DNA of 64,000 nt from Manduca sexta (GCF_014839805.1 NC_051123.1:4384727-4448726); one strand, 5' to 3'; shown: positions 46,751 to 58,040, counted from the first letter of the stretch. Program-made: numbers and translations. The notes: a model not told the origin generated them from the letters alone.

Positions 46751-47035
46751 TAATCCCAATAGGCTAGTTGGGAGTGGAATGGACTGCCGAGACGAATGTC
46801 CGCAGGTTCAAAACCAAAGGTTCAAACCTTTGACATTTCTAAAGTTATGTATTTATTCTTTGTTTATCGCTTGCTTTACCGGCAAAGGAAAACATCGTGA
46901 GGAAACCTGCATACTTTAGAAGTTTTCTATAGGAATTTGGAGGGTACGTGAAGTCTGCCAATCCGCACTAGGGTAGCGTGGTGGAAGGTCTAATCTCTCT
47001 CAGTAGTAGAAGAGGCCCGTGCCCAGCAGTGATTT
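46751..47035 (+). mobile_element. SINE family A
   Basis: Head AATAGGCTAGTTGGGAGTGG with GACGAATGTCCGCAGGTTC, a body with AAAACATCGTGAGGAAACC and a 3' block CCCGTGCCCAGCAGTG. The ~20-base TAAGGCC segment is deleted. Confidence 0.82.
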
Positions 47036-47588
47036 AGAGCAGAGCGTAATGTAGCGTACGGAATATTAGGAATGGAATTGGTGACTTCATTCGAGTTTCG
47101 ACGTACGGGAATGATCGATCAAGCAAGTCAAATACTTGTTTCTTTACATTTAGCAACTATTTTAGAATCTCTAGGGGGGCATCTGCCCCTCCCTGCCCCC
47201 TTTGCCGACGCTCTTGCCAGCTGCAGAACGTACCACGTCGCGTTTAAGACAATAGTAATAGGGTACCGGACTCATTTTTGTTCTTTACTATTATCAAATA
47301 TTTACGTTATATAAATTATAACACAGAAGGAATTATTAAAATCCGATAAAAAATCAACAAGTTATAAGTCTTTGAATGTCAGTGGAAGGGGTAATTGACA
47401 AGAAACAGAAAAGAAAGAGATGAAGTGATATCCCCACAACGCGCCCACTTCTGCACGTTACAATATTTGAAATATGAATTACTAGCACATTTTTTAACCA
47501 ATTTTTATGCAGTTTTCGCAGGAGTGCTTCTTTTTCGTATTATTAACCATTACATATAGAATAATGAACAAAATCAAACATAGGCCGG
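47036..47588. other. No gene seen
   Basis: A GC-richer stretch with CCCCTCCCTGCCCCCTTTGC lies near 47190, but no coding frame is supported. Confidence 0.45.
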
Positions 47589-47690
47589 TTCCCTATTGGC
47601 ATACAGGATACCATTAAACGCTATTACACGAAGATAACGTGCAGCCGTGTTACGAGTTCACATTGTCATAAAGAATAAAGTAAAGTAAAT
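47589..47690 (-). mobile_element. MITE family E, partial
   Basis: ACAGGATACCATTAAACGC, AAGATAACGTGCAGCCGTG and GTCATAAAGAATAAAG align with the right half of 16414-16595. The left inverted repeat is missing. Confidence 0.55.
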
Positions 47691-48204
47691 AGTTTGTCAT
47701 GACAATAAAAATAAAAAGGTCGTGTTATCAAAGAAATATTTCGCGTTTATGTGTAAATTGTATTTTATTTTGCGTTGCTAGTGGAATTTAACTAGAATTT
47801 TCTTTACGTTCTTAGTGATTGTGTTGTTTCATTACATCCCACATACTTTAAAGGCGTGTGGGACGGATACAATATAATTTGTTATTAAAGTAGTGACCCC
47901 CTCTCCAATGCTTATGTAAGCATAAGCCTAATGTTTACAAAATCTGTTTAAATTCATTTATTTTTCAAAAAATAATTAAATATATATTGTTGATGTAGTC
48001 ACTTTAGACTCCCCGTTCCTCATGTCATCGAAAATAAGCAAACCATAGACATCCTCACCTCAGAGGTCAGCTAAAATTTCGCTGTGCTAGAGACTGAGAG
48101 CAGAGCTACAAAAAGTTCATGATTATTTTTTTTAAAACTTATTTAAGGAGCTTGGTCGTTATTTCATGACTATGTCGCTCCGTACGTCCACTTTTACCTG
48201 TGCC
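47691..48204. other. No gene seen
   Basis: AT-rich. The last 60 bases (CTTGGTCGTTATTTCATGAC, GCTCCGTACGTCCACTTTTA) are the reverse complement of 51190-51250 and a relative of 53945-54010, marking another short repeat. Confidence 0.5.
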
Positions 48205-48790
48205 TTTTTTTTTTTTTTTTGTTTTTTTTTTTTTTTGGTTTCGCGGAGAAAGTCCCTTATTACTACCGCCCAGCCTTCGTGGGGGGTGACTGAGCGGTTA
48301 TGCTGGGGTAACCGTGCCTTATGGCCCGGCGTTGAGCCGCCCGGATTTGATGACGACCTTCGGGCGGCCGCCGGGCCGAGTCCCTATGTACAACTAACCT
48401 ACGCACGGCCTACCAGCTAAAACTCCGCGGTGGCCCTCTTCGGCGCATTAGGAACGGCTGCGGGCTTCCTCTGACGGAGTTGTCTAAGTCTTCGTCCCCA
48501 GCCGCCCCTGCGCGGTGCCGCCTTGCGGCCCGTCTCCTATGGGTGGGGGGCTCAGAAGCCCCGCGCACCGAAGGACGCCCTCGGCGTCTACGGCAGCATG
48601 AGGCCAACTACACACTGCCGGGGGTCACCACAATGTGCTAAGCATGCACAACCTACACCAGCGGCAGACAGCCCCCTGCTGCCCGCCGGCGACCCCCCGA
48701 TGGCCCCTATTAGTCGCCTTTTACGACAGGCAGGGGATAGCGTGGTGGAATTCTCCAAACGCCCCCAAACAAAGTCTACGAGTCTGAGAC
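48205..48790 (-). mobile_element. GC-rich retroposed segment with poly-A tail on the minus strand
   Basis: About 580 bases far richer in G+C than all neighbours, beginning on the plus strand with a long T run (48205-48238), that is, a 3' poly-A on the minus strand. ATTAGTCGCCTTTTACGACA followed by GGCAGGGGATAGCGTGG resembles the 3' region of lepidopteran LINEs. Open frames on both strands look like by-products of base composition. Best read as a 5'-truncated LINE or other retrocopy. Confidence 0.5.
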
Positions 48791-50062
48791 AAAAAAAAAT
48801 CAACTTTTTCCTCTCTCTCATCCACTCTCATACCAGCCAGATAGGAAACATGACTAATTTTAATAAGATTTAAGGAACACAATCGAGTCTTTTTTTTTAT
48901 TGGTTCACAAACCAGACAATACAATTTTACTTAATTCTAAGTACATTTTCGCTACTTAAAAAAACTTATATAAATGTAGTCCTAAATTAGTGAACGCGGC
49001 GAAAACTTAACTTTTATAAATTATAAATATGGGCACAGAATGTCTTAATGTAATTTAGTGCTATTTATTGTTAATAATGATTGTGTTCTGTGCTATGCCT
49101 TTTGTTAAATTAAAAAAAAAAACATATCAATAATAATAAAACTGAAAATGTTATTTTGCATCCTAATAAACAAACTAATTAGATGAAATTTTCTCAAGCC
49201 GAAAATAATAAAAGGGTCCGTTCACACGTGCAGGATATTAATAGATTCGTCACAAGTTGCCGCGACGGATCGTGTGGTGTGATCACATAAATCTCTTGTA
49301 TCTGTTTGACAGCAATTAGGGCAAACACGTAATGACTGAGGCCGACTTTACGTGTGAACATGGCTTAATTAACGAAACTCATTACACAAAATGTGTAAGT
49401 CAGAAAATGATATTTTCGGTTCGATGTTGTTTCATTTATTTATTAAAATCCACAGCCCTTAATACTACAGTGATATAATCCGATAAACATATATTAAGGA
49501 CGATAACGGATTTTTAAATTGTATTCTAGAGGGTTTCGTTAAGAACAAATTTCTTTTAAGGAAGTCAGCGTAACCTTTATTTGAAGTGAAACTTCTTTGG
49601 AATTGTTGCGATTTGAATCTCGATAAAACAAAATGCGTTAATATATTTGAAAAAGGAACAAAGTTCAACCAGCCTGTATTCAAAAATTTTCATCCTTTTA
49701 TTCTTTTATGTGTTTAATACATGTTTGCGCCTGCGCACTACAAAGCTCTAGTATAAAGCAAGCCTTAGCATTTTTTTTAAATTGGCTTATTCATCGCAGA
49801 TATTAAAATCCATTCAAGATCTTCAAAGACGTTGATTGATACAAGCAGACATTTTTTCTTTTGTGTTGAACTTCAATGAGACGGGCAGTGTTATCTACAA
49901 AAAGCGCTCGTAAAATGTTCACTGACCTTATTGATAGTTTGTGTATCTTCATTCGTTCGTAAACAGTCCCATACTTTGTCCCGTATACCAATTTATCATA
50001 GTCATTGATAAGAAAAAAGGTGACATACACTATTCACATCAAGTGCGCTATTATATATTTCA
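48791..50062. other. No gene seen
   Basis: AT-rich. No supported reading frame, RNA gene or recognised repeat. Confidence 0.5.
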
Positions 50063-50270
50063 CTAGCTTTTGCCTTCGACTCCGCCCGCGTGATAAGTTT
50101 TTCCGTGATAAAATTCCTGCTTTATATTTTGCCAAGATATGCCTGTATCACTAAGGAGTTTGTAGCTTCCTATTAGTGAAAGAATTTTCAAAATCGGTTC
50201 AGTAGTTCCAGAGATTAGCCCCTACATATAAACAAAGCTACAAATATTTCCTCTATAGTATTGATACCTA
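50063..50270 (-). mobile_element. Non-autonomous Helitron
   Basis: On the minus strand the 3' end is GCGGGCGGAGTCGAAGGC then CTAG followed by T. The body has GAAGCTACAAACTCCTTAG. The 5' end near 50270 is slightly degenerate. Confidence 0.7.
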
Positions 50271-50469
50271 TTTAACTACTATGTAATATTAAAACAAAAC
50301 GTGTCAACACGTAAATAGACAAATAGATCTCAAGTAATCGTATAGATAAACCAATTGTACATAGCTATACTGTAGAAAATAATAACTTCCTACTGTCATA
50401 CCAAGATGCCAAAAAAGATAAGTATGATATTTAAACATTGACATTGAAGCCAGTGTAATAACTGAATAT

Positions 50470-50565
50470 ATAATATCAGACCTATATTATATACTGTCCC
50501 AATACTGAGCACGGGCTTCCTTTATTATTGAGAGGAATAATGACTTAATACGCCACGCTGGCCTA
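50470..50565 (-). mobile_element. SINE family A 3' fragment
   Basis: It runs from AATATCAGACCTATATTATA to CACGCTGGCCTATTGCGGA and is the complement of the family A 3' third. A full copy in the opposite direction follows at once. Confidence 0.75.
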
Positions 50566-50569
50566 TTGC

Positions 50570-50880
50570 GGAAGGTGATAGCCTAGTTGAGAGTAGAACG
50601 GACTGCCGAGACGAACGACTGCAGGGTTAGAACCCAAAGCCATGTTATCGTTCTAAATTTTTGTGAATACTCTTTGTGGATTATCGCTTGCGTTGACGGT
50701 GAAGGAAAACATCGTGACGAAACATATACACCCGAGAAGTCCTCTATAGGCATTTTGAGGTAGTGTGAAGTTTATCAATCCGCACTAGGCCAGCGCGGTG
50801 GACTAAGATCTAATCCCTCTCAGTAGTAGAGGAGGCCCGTGCCCAGCAGTGGGACAATATATAATACAGGGATGGTATTA
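50570..50880 (+). mobile_element. SINE family A, full length
   Basis: Head GGTGATAGCCTAGTTGAGAG, body AAAACATCGTGACGAAACA, 3' part GCCCGTGCCCAGCAGTGGG. It ends in a TTATTTATTTATT microsatellite. Confidence 0.85.
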
Positions 50881-51597
50881 TTATTTATTTATTTATTTAT
50901 TATATAAGTTTCCATGCATGATTTTATACAAACATACATTGATGTGTCAATGACACATGAGATAAATTGTGTTTTATGACGAATTGTACTTAGATAAAGT
51001 GCATGGACACGCTACTGATGTTTTTCATAAATATTGGAGATAAAAAAATCAAGGATGTCTCGTAAACGAAAAGTAATTAAAAAGTATAGTTACTTATACG
51101 TTGTTTAATAATTTATTCGAGTTTTAAAATTAAATATAAATATTAAAGCTATATTTTGATTTTATCAAAATTTAGTAGTAATGGGTAAAAGTGGACGTAC
51201 GGAGCGACATAGTCGTGAAATAACGACGAAGATCCTTAAATAAAGATTTAAAAAAAAAAAAACTATATTAAAAAAAAAAGCTATACTAATATAAAGCTGA
51301 AGAGTTTATTTGAACGAGCTAATTGCAGGTACCCACATCTGAACGAATTTTGTTTTTTTTTCACTAATGGCCAGCTGCTAATGTAGCTTTTAAGTTAAAT
51401 AAAAAAAAAATATATCGTAATTAAAATGACAATTATATTATATAATTTTAGCTTAAACAACAGACATCCGTAAGCTTGTCTCAAGATTACTTATCACAGA
51501 TTATTATCCACAGATAATTATGAATATAGTTCCAAATCAGCCAGATATTCGCGAAGATATTATGCTACGTTTCACACACAAAAAAAACAATTACAAA
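50881..51597. other. Repeat fragments only
   Basis: 51190-51265 is the inverted partner of 48140-48200. Near 51285-51340, CTATACTAATATAAAGCTGA followed by GAGTTTATTTGAACG is a Helitron 5' end of the 58.7-62.2 kb family. Confidence 0.5.
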
Positions 51598-51880
51598 ATG
51601 ATTTCTTATGTTTACGCGAATGTTAGACATTAAAATTAAACTATTTTTCGGATTTTATTGCGGTTTTAATAATTTTAGTTTCTCCCAACCGCAAAAAAAT
51701 TAAAAAGTTGTATATTTGTAAAATATAGGTAGACATTGTAATTTTGACTTTGCGGATGAACAACACCTCAGTCCCCCCCGTAACCACGAAGGCTGCAAAG
51801 TCTTCGAAACGTCGGGAGAAAATTAAAATTATTAAAACCGCGATAAAATCCGAAAACTAGTTCAATTTTAAATTACAGAA
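51598..51880 (+). mobile_element. Fold-back MITE family L, longest copy
   Basis: It begins GTTTACGCGAATGTTAGAC, ATTAAACTATTTTTCGGATT, and TATTGCGGTTTTAATAATTT. It ends with the complement, AAATTATTAAAACCGC-like sequence, then GATAAAATCCGAAAACTAGT. The interior holds GGCTGCAAAGTCTTCGAAAC. Confidence 0.75.
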
Positions 51881-52694
51881 TCTAGTTTTAAATCAGCTGA
51901 AAAGATACTTGCGAAGATACGTTCCTTTTTACGCACGAAAATAACAAAATTATTGGTTATGGTATTGTGCTGCAGGATGCCCAATTAAGGCGACGACTGA
52001 CATCAAATCGAGTGGAACTGTGAAGATTCTCACATATAGCGATTCGAGCGCAACATAATAAAAACAACTGAACACAGCTGTGAATGTTTGTGCTTTAATA
52101 AATATAATACGCTTATTTATACAACAAAAAGTATTTATCCGTCGTCACACGCCACTGCAACTCTTATAAGCCTCAGTAAACGATAAATTAACAAAACTAA
52201 GGAAATAAAGTATTTTTAAATATATATTTATAGAAAAGATTTTTGATTTGAATTTAACTTACTACAATTTTTCAGTATTAAAATCCCCACTGAGTAATAT
52301 TGCGGGATATAATCCTAACCTTAGTCTATTCGTGTGTCAAATTCCATCCAAATCCGTCCAGCAATTTCTGTGTTTACTTTTAACAAACATATAAACATGT
52401 TCACTTACTTTCCCCTGTTATAGAATCTGCTTCACAACTTTTAAGCAAATGCTACTTATCACAAACGTATAAGCCGACCAAATACAAAAGACATTGCAAT
52501 CTATCCTCCCAAATAAATGGTAAAATGAGTACTAAACATTACCTGTTTGATACGATAACTGCCACATCAAATTTACTTATAACTTGTGAAACTGGATCTA
52601 AATAAATAAGATAAGATTACAATCGACGAATTAACAAAGAAGAGTTTTATACATGTTATTAATATCAAAAACAATTCAGCCTTTTATGTAGATA
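51881..52694. other. No gene seen
   Basis: AT-rich. Around 52310-52400, CATCCAAATCCGTCCAGC marks a Helitron fragment. Confidence 0.45.
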
Positions 52695-52870
52695 TTTTCG
52701 TCCGCGAAGACGCCCCCCATACATTCCCTAGTCGCTTACAGTGTGCGTGAACAGCATGAGTCACACGCACACTACGATGAATAGCGTCAGGGGAAGTACC
52801 CAATTTCCGGGCTGATAGCCCAAAAAACCTTATATCAATTTGTCTGACCCCGGGATTCGAACCTAGTCTC
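52695..52870 (-). mobile_element. tRNA-related SINE, third type
   Basis: On the minus strand GGTTCGAATCCCGGGGTC is a B-box-like tRNA segment, followed by a GC-rich body (CTATCAGCCCGGAAATTGGG, GTGTGTGCCG-like). No intact cloverleaf was found, so it is not scored as a tRNA. Confidence 0.5.
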
Positions 52871-53434
52871 AAATTACTGTTACAAATTTCATATTAAGTT
52901 TGTAAATTTATATGTTTAAATTAAATTGCCATGCATATCTGCTAATACATGTTCTTTAATTTAAATTGAGCAATAAGATAATATGTGTGGTGTGGTAGTG
53001 CTATTTAAATAAATAAATAAAATAACAACTAGGTACATTATTAATTGGTAAAGACATAGCCTATGTTCTGTCCCGGGGAAGTATATAGCGGGACATTTAT
53101 CCCGGAAAACTCTCACGTGGACGTTGTCGCGAGCAAATCTAGTATAACTATATTTATACATAGATTATAATAATACACGTGGAAACTTAGTTATTCTAAC
53201 AAATGCAATTGCAATTACGAGGAAGTTTAAATGATTTAACACGCTAATGATCATTTAACAAACGTGATAAATACATTATGTAAATTATTGTACATCATAA
53301 TGATCTTCAATTTTAAATAAATCAGCATTTTCGTGATAATAGCGAATAAACTCCTCTTAGTACAATCCTGCATTGACCAATAGTAAATACAAAAAAAAAC
53401 ATTATTTTTTCGTGCACAGCATGAGACCTCATTA

Positions 53435-53640
53435 CACCTGATGGTAAGCGGAGTGGGGTCCAATAGAACGTCGACTAACGAGAGATGATTACCCATGGGC
53501 AGTCGACTCAATTATGCCGTCCTATTGGAACTGGATATACACAGAATGATCTCGGAACGCGACACACTTACGTGGGCCACTATGGCGGGTTGTAACACCT
53601 TGTGTAAGGTAGTCGCTATCCGGGCGGAAATGAAATATAT
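53435..53640 (+). mobile_element. Interspersed repeat family C
   Basis: CACCTGATGGTAAGCGGAGT, GAGAGATGATTACCCATGGG and GGGCCACTATGGCGGGTTG, ending in AAATATATCAT. Confidence 0.82.
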
Positions 53641-54114
53641 CATACTGTGAGCTTTGTAATAATACAGACACATATAAAGCTATTTGGTTTGTAAATATAC
53701 TGATATAAAACTATGAAATTGTGAAACGTGTGCTTTAGTTCCGTTCCTGCCTACCCTTTCGGGTATGAACGTGTCAGTGTTTGTAAACTATGAAACATGA
53801 TAACCTCTAATCACAACATGATGTAACAACAAGAACACAAGCACAATGCCATAAACAATAAACGCCGATAACAATAGGTTTTGAACCGACTTCAAGAAAA
53901 GGAGGTGGTTCTCAATCCGACAGTATTTTGTTTTTAATTTACTTAAGAAGCTTGGTCGTAATTTCCAGACCATGGTCACCATACGTTCGCATTCACTGGT
54001 GTTTACTTTTCACGATTTCAAAATAAATAGGTTATTAGTTAAATAGATTGTTTTATGTTATTTTAGATTTGTAAGTAATTTACTGGTGGACGTTAACATT
54101 ATAAACATTGCTCG

Positions 54115-54385
54115 TAGCTTTGCCTTTGTTCCCGCACCAGAAATCCTTAAAATTACTGCAGCGATCCATAATCATATGTATAAAATCAGCGCCATCTGTC
54201 TAAAAATCTGATAAAAGGTTTGAATATTCCTCACGGAAGCAATAATAATAACCTATATGGTGATCCAGGAAATGGTCTATCCTTGTGTCAAATATCATCC
54301 AAATCCGTTCAGCAATTACTGCGTTTACTTCTATCGAACATCCAAACATTTTCATGAATATTTGCATTTATATAATTTAGTAAGA
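54115..54385 (-). mobile_element. Helitron-like fragment
   Basis: ATCATCCAAATCCGTTCAGC and GAATATTTGCATTTATATAA are the complement of the 5' region seen at 32460-32713. The 3' end CGTAGCTTTGCCTTTG is degenerate. Confidence 0.5.
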
Positions 54386-54554
54386 ACATAAGATGCGAAA
54401 GTTTGAAAAGATGTTGTTAGTAACAAGTAAACGTAGACCAATGTACGCAATCCGATAAAATTTGACGCACAAATAGAGAACATATCCTAGATTAAAATAT
54501 AAGATAGATTTATTTAAAGAGGAGTTAAGATGGGATTTTACTGAGAAAGTTATT

Positions 54555-54905
54555 TTAAGCGAGCAGACCGTAAGCAACAAATGAATGAATCCCCTCCTAG
54601 TCTAATTTCGGCAATAGCGGCCAATTTTAACGGAGGTCTGCCAGATACGCAGGAGATATTGTAGAGCACAAGTGTGTGCGCAATACACAGGTCACTCTCT
54701 GTTCCTTCGCTCTTATAATCCGGCGAGAGAGCTATCCGACATGACCGGAGAGCGATCAGGCACATGACACGGGTATTACACCACCAACTTCCTGACTCCG
54801 AGCTGCGGCTGAGTAATTTTTAAGATGGAAAAACCCAGTCACAATTATTTTTGGATCGAGGATTCCAACTCAGGACCTCAGCGTAATAGTAGTCCAAATG
54901 CCACG
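54555..54905 (-). mobile_element. SINE family B2, inverted copy of 29131-29500
   Basis: GCACAAGTGTGTGCGCAATA, CTCTCTGTTCCTTCGCTC and GCTATCCGACATGACCG are the complement of the family B2 body. The head (near 54860-54905) is degenerate. Confidence 0.75.
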
Positions 54906-55067
54906 TTGTTATATTGGAATGGTTTAACCTAAATTCAATATACTAATCTGTATCATTATATAAAGCAGAAGAGTTTGTTTGTTTGTTACGCGCCTATCTC
55001 AGGAACTATTAAGCCGATTTTGAATTTTATTAATAGATACTCCTGAGTGATACTTCCGTAGCGAGCA

Positions 55068-55432
55068 GTGTCGAAGTGTCAACTACATCAGTACTGCTCC
55101 ACACAGGCTAACGTGGCAGGGAGAAAAACTCGCCAAGACGCACTGGCCGGCATGGCGTTTTACGGCCAAATTTCCTTCTTTATAATGGATCACACCAATA
55201 TACTACGGCCCTCAGTCCCCTGCGGGGCAGAAGGTGCTAAGAATCTCCGGCAGAGATTCGGCTGCCAAAGGATGGAGTAGAGTCTGCCCACCAGCCGATG
55301 GGCAGATGACCTCGCGCGGTATGTCGGAAAGCAGTGGCTTAGACTCGCACAAGATAGAAAGGAGTGACGTAACAAAGAAGAGGCCTATATGCAGCAGTCG
55401 GTGGATACGGGCTGATTAGATAGATAGATAGT
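55068..55432 (+). mobile_element. RTE-like LINE 3' fragment with GATA tail
   Basis: 55298-55420 in the third forward frame reads RWADDLARYVGKQWLRLAQD, RKE, a stop where Trp is usual, then RNKEEAYMQQSVDTG. That is the conserved C-terminus of RTE-type reverse transcriptase ORFs. It is followed by a GATAGATAGATAG run, like the short tandem tails of RTE elements. 5'-truncated and dead. Confidence 0.75.
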
Positions 55433-55449
55433 ACTGGGTGCTATAAGCA

Positions 55450-55725
55450 GACTGCCTTGGTGGCGTAGTTGTACTGCATGCGCGGTACGGCAGCGCTCTG
55501 AGGTCCTGGGTTCAAGAGTCGGGCAAAGTGATAGTTGGGTTTTTCTGCTCAATATCAGCCCGGAGTCTGGAATTTGTACCCGATATGGCGATAGGCTCGC
55601 CCCCTATCACATCCTGGGACGGAACACACTCGGCGAAAATTGGGTGCCGTGGTTGCACCTCTGCATACCCCTTCAAGGATAAATGCGTGATGGTGTGTGT
55701 GTGCTCTAAGCAGGTGCAGTAGGTG
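55450..55725 (+). mobile_element. SINE family B, full length
   Basis: GGTGGCGTAGTTGTACTGC, TATCAGCCCGGAGTCTGG, CGATAGGCTCGCCCCCTATC and CACCTCTGCATACCCC. A GTGTGTGTGTG run ends it. It begins about 20 bases after the RTE fragment. Confidence 0.85.
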
Positions 55726-56422
55726 CTATAAGCAAGGCGGAGCAGTAGGCGAAAGCTAGTAGCTAATATATAGGCCATAGGTCGCGAGTCGTAAATCTAT
55801 ATGTTCTATCTCTGACGTTAATGTAACTCTTCATAACAAGATGATAAATAAACATTTGTGATTTCGAGTGATGATATTATTACAAATATTAAATGACATT
55901 TTTGTTGGAAAAATAGGTTTGATAGGTAACGCCTATAGGTTAGTGAATATCAAGATAACCTATTCTAAATTGATGAGTATTCATAGGTACTGCCTACATC
56001 CGAGACATACACATGATATGAAATATAATATAAGTTTAATATAGATGCCAGGTTTAAAATCCAATGTAAAATGTATAAAGGAACTTTACTTATTGACATA
56101 TAGGAAAATGAAAACATATTTTTACGCAAGAAATTATTTTAATTTAATATATCTTACAAGTCTTTATTCCCATTAATTCACAAATAATATTTTTCGTAAT
56201 AGGAACTATGAAACAAGTTAACTAAATCGTGACTATCTTTAAGAAATATTAGTAGATTTAGTACTGTTTACGTATTAATAATTGGTTACTCCGTAAACTA
56301 AATATGAATATACCTAAAATATAAATTATAATTAAATGAGGTTAAAATGTAAACTGGAAAATTATATTTAACATCCATAACGGATGCTATCTTAGTTATA
56401 AATTAATAAATTACTGACCATT
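55726..56422. other. 3' flank of ADGF copy 3
   Basis: AT-rich. AATAAA on the minus strand at 56163-56168, about 255 bases after the stop codon, is the likely polyadenylation signal. Confidence 0.5.
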
Positions 56423-57970
56423 TTATCTTTGTTTATCGTGTTTTATAATATCTTTAATAAACCTATTCCAATGATGGTTGAACATTTTAAACGATTGTAT
56501 TTTTTCATTTTCATTCAAAGCGCTATATCTTATGGAATTTATTGCGAGTTGCTTTAACATTCTTAAATCTGCATGCTTACTGGCAACAGCGACAAAGGCG
56601 ACGTAAAAGTCGTGGGAGAGTGGGGCAGCCCCCCACGATCCTGGATCATCACTTGATAACACCACTGGTAGACCCAAAGCCAAGTATGTAGCTAATGGAT
56701 GGTTCCTCACATCACGCACCAACGCTAACACAGCGTTTGATATCACATTCACTTCCAAGGCAATGTCTTTTTGCTTCACTGACACTAGAAGACTTGGATG
56801 CTTCACTAATGCATAGGCGTGCCCTATCCTCTTAGCTCCTAGAAGAATAGCATCGAATAAATTTTCATCAGTTGGCGTTCCGTACCAGTTTGTCTCCCCG
56901 CCGTGGAAGAAGAAGTCCATTTCGTTTTTGGCCTTAGTCAGCTCTGGTAGAAAGTCAATTAGAGGTTTCCCTAAGTCCTCTTGGCCAACTAGATCAAACC
57001 CAGCGAACATTTTAGGCATGTCGCGTTTAAGTTGCCGAGCGACATCGAGCGCTTCTCGCAATTGATTTAAGTCTACCGTCCGATGCCTGGTCATAATCAA
57101 TTTCACTCCTTGAAAATCTGGATAGTCTTCTTTGAATTTACTTGCAACGTCTCTATATAACTGCGCTAAATACATTTTATCGTGCAACGTCCCATTTAAT
57201 TCATGCAATTGGTGCAGTCCGCTTCTTATCTCGACATACATAACATTATCATTGTAGAAATTCTTCAAGGCCGCATAGAAGAACTTCTCTCGCACCGGCC
57301 TGTATCCAATCAACGATTTAACTACTGTATACACTTGATTGAATCTTTTCCAAACATTATTGATATCACTATCGAAATCTTTAACATTCTCCGTGTACAT
57401 AGTTAAATGTTTTTTGAGTTCCTGATCGAATGCTGTGACGTCACCGGAAGCATTTCTGAGTTCAGTGAGCAGTGACCATTTAACTGGACAAGGTCGGACG
57501 GGAACGGTGTCTGAGAAGCGTAGGCTTAAATCATTGTTAGTGTAACAAGCGTATAAGTGGTCTTCATACGTCAGCTGCAGCAAATTGTCCTCGTGCAGCA
57601 TCGCGGAGCTGTGGACATGTAGAGCCGCACCTTTGGGCATTTTTCGAACAATCTGATAAACCTTCGAAGTCTCCATGTACTTTTTGTAGGTGAAATAATG
57701 TCTTGAGAAGTTAAAGTACGCAGGATTATGGAATGATTCGTCAATCTCCTTATTCTTCCAATACATGAGTATACCGTTCGCTGTTTTCTCTTCATTGTTC
57801 AAAACTATTCTGCCACCGAGAGATGAAGCTATTTCTTCCTGTATCAGTTGTTCTCTTCTATGGCTGTATTGATCTATTGTTCTACCGTCAATTGATTTGA
57901 TAACAAATAGAGCAATGTAAAGTGTGATTTGTATCATGTTTACAATCACTGCGGGGTATCGGTAGGGCAC
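56423..57970 (-). CDS. Adgf: ADGF/ADA2-type protein, copy 3, altered active-site motif
   Basis: A single-exon gene of 515 codons. The N-terminus has a hydrophobic stretch; Met12 (MIQITLYIALFVI) is a likely start of the signal peptide. Zinc and catalytic residues remain: His118 and His120, His356 and Glu359, His384, Asp441-442. Cys142 and Cys161 match the receptor-binding-domain disulfide. Differences from its two neighbours: Ser121 replaces the Asp that follows HxH; the HAGET motif reads HGGET; WGAAP replaces WEAEP after SSDDPG; and KLIMTRHR replaces KLIYAP. These suggest altered substrate binding or reduced deaminase activity, but the catalytic Glu and metal ligands argue against full loss. 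It is the most diverged of the three. Confidence 0.92.
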   Translation of the reverse strand: MPYRYPAVIVNMIQITLYIALFVIKSIDGRTIDQYSHRREQLIQEEIASSLGGRIVLNNEEKTANGILMYWKNKEIDESFHNPAYFNFSRHYFTYKKYMETSKVYQIVRKMPKGAALHVHSSAMLHEDNLLQLTYEDHLYACYTNNDLSLRFSDTVPVRPCPVKWSLLTELRNASGDVTAFDQELKKHLTMYTENVKDFDSDINNVWKRFNQVYTVVKSLIGYRPVREKFFYAALKNFYNDNVMYVEIRSGLHQLHELNGTLHDKMYLAQLYRDVASKFKEDYPDFQGVKLIMTRHRTVDLNQLREALDVARQLKRDMPKMFAGFDLVGQEDLGKPLIDFLPELTKAKNEMDFFFHGGETNWYGTPTDENLFDAILLGAKRIGHAYALVKHPSLLVSVKQKDIALEVNVISNAVLALVRDVRNHPLATYLALGLPVVLSSDDPGSWGAAPLSHDFYVAFVAVASKHADLRMLKQLAINSIRYSALNENEKIQSFKMFNHHWNRFIKDIIKHDKQR

Positions 57971-58031
57971 GCCGGCTGTCAGGAAGGCGTCTCAGACACT
58001 ACTACTGGCTTGTGAGTGCGGTAATCATTCG

Positions 58032-58039
58032 TATATATA
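58032..58039 (-). promoter_or_regulatory. TATA box of ADGF copy 3
   Basis: TATATATACGAATGATTACC on the minus strand, about 70 bases before the first ATG. CAAGCCAGTAGTAG follows about 33 bases on and could be the start site. It resembles the box of ADGF copy 1. Confidence 0.6.
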
Positions 58040-58040
58040 A

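Noticed and set aside
48410..48873. Several open frames in the GC-rich island
   Set aside because: Open on both strands because stop codons are rare in GC-rich DNA; no domain recognised.
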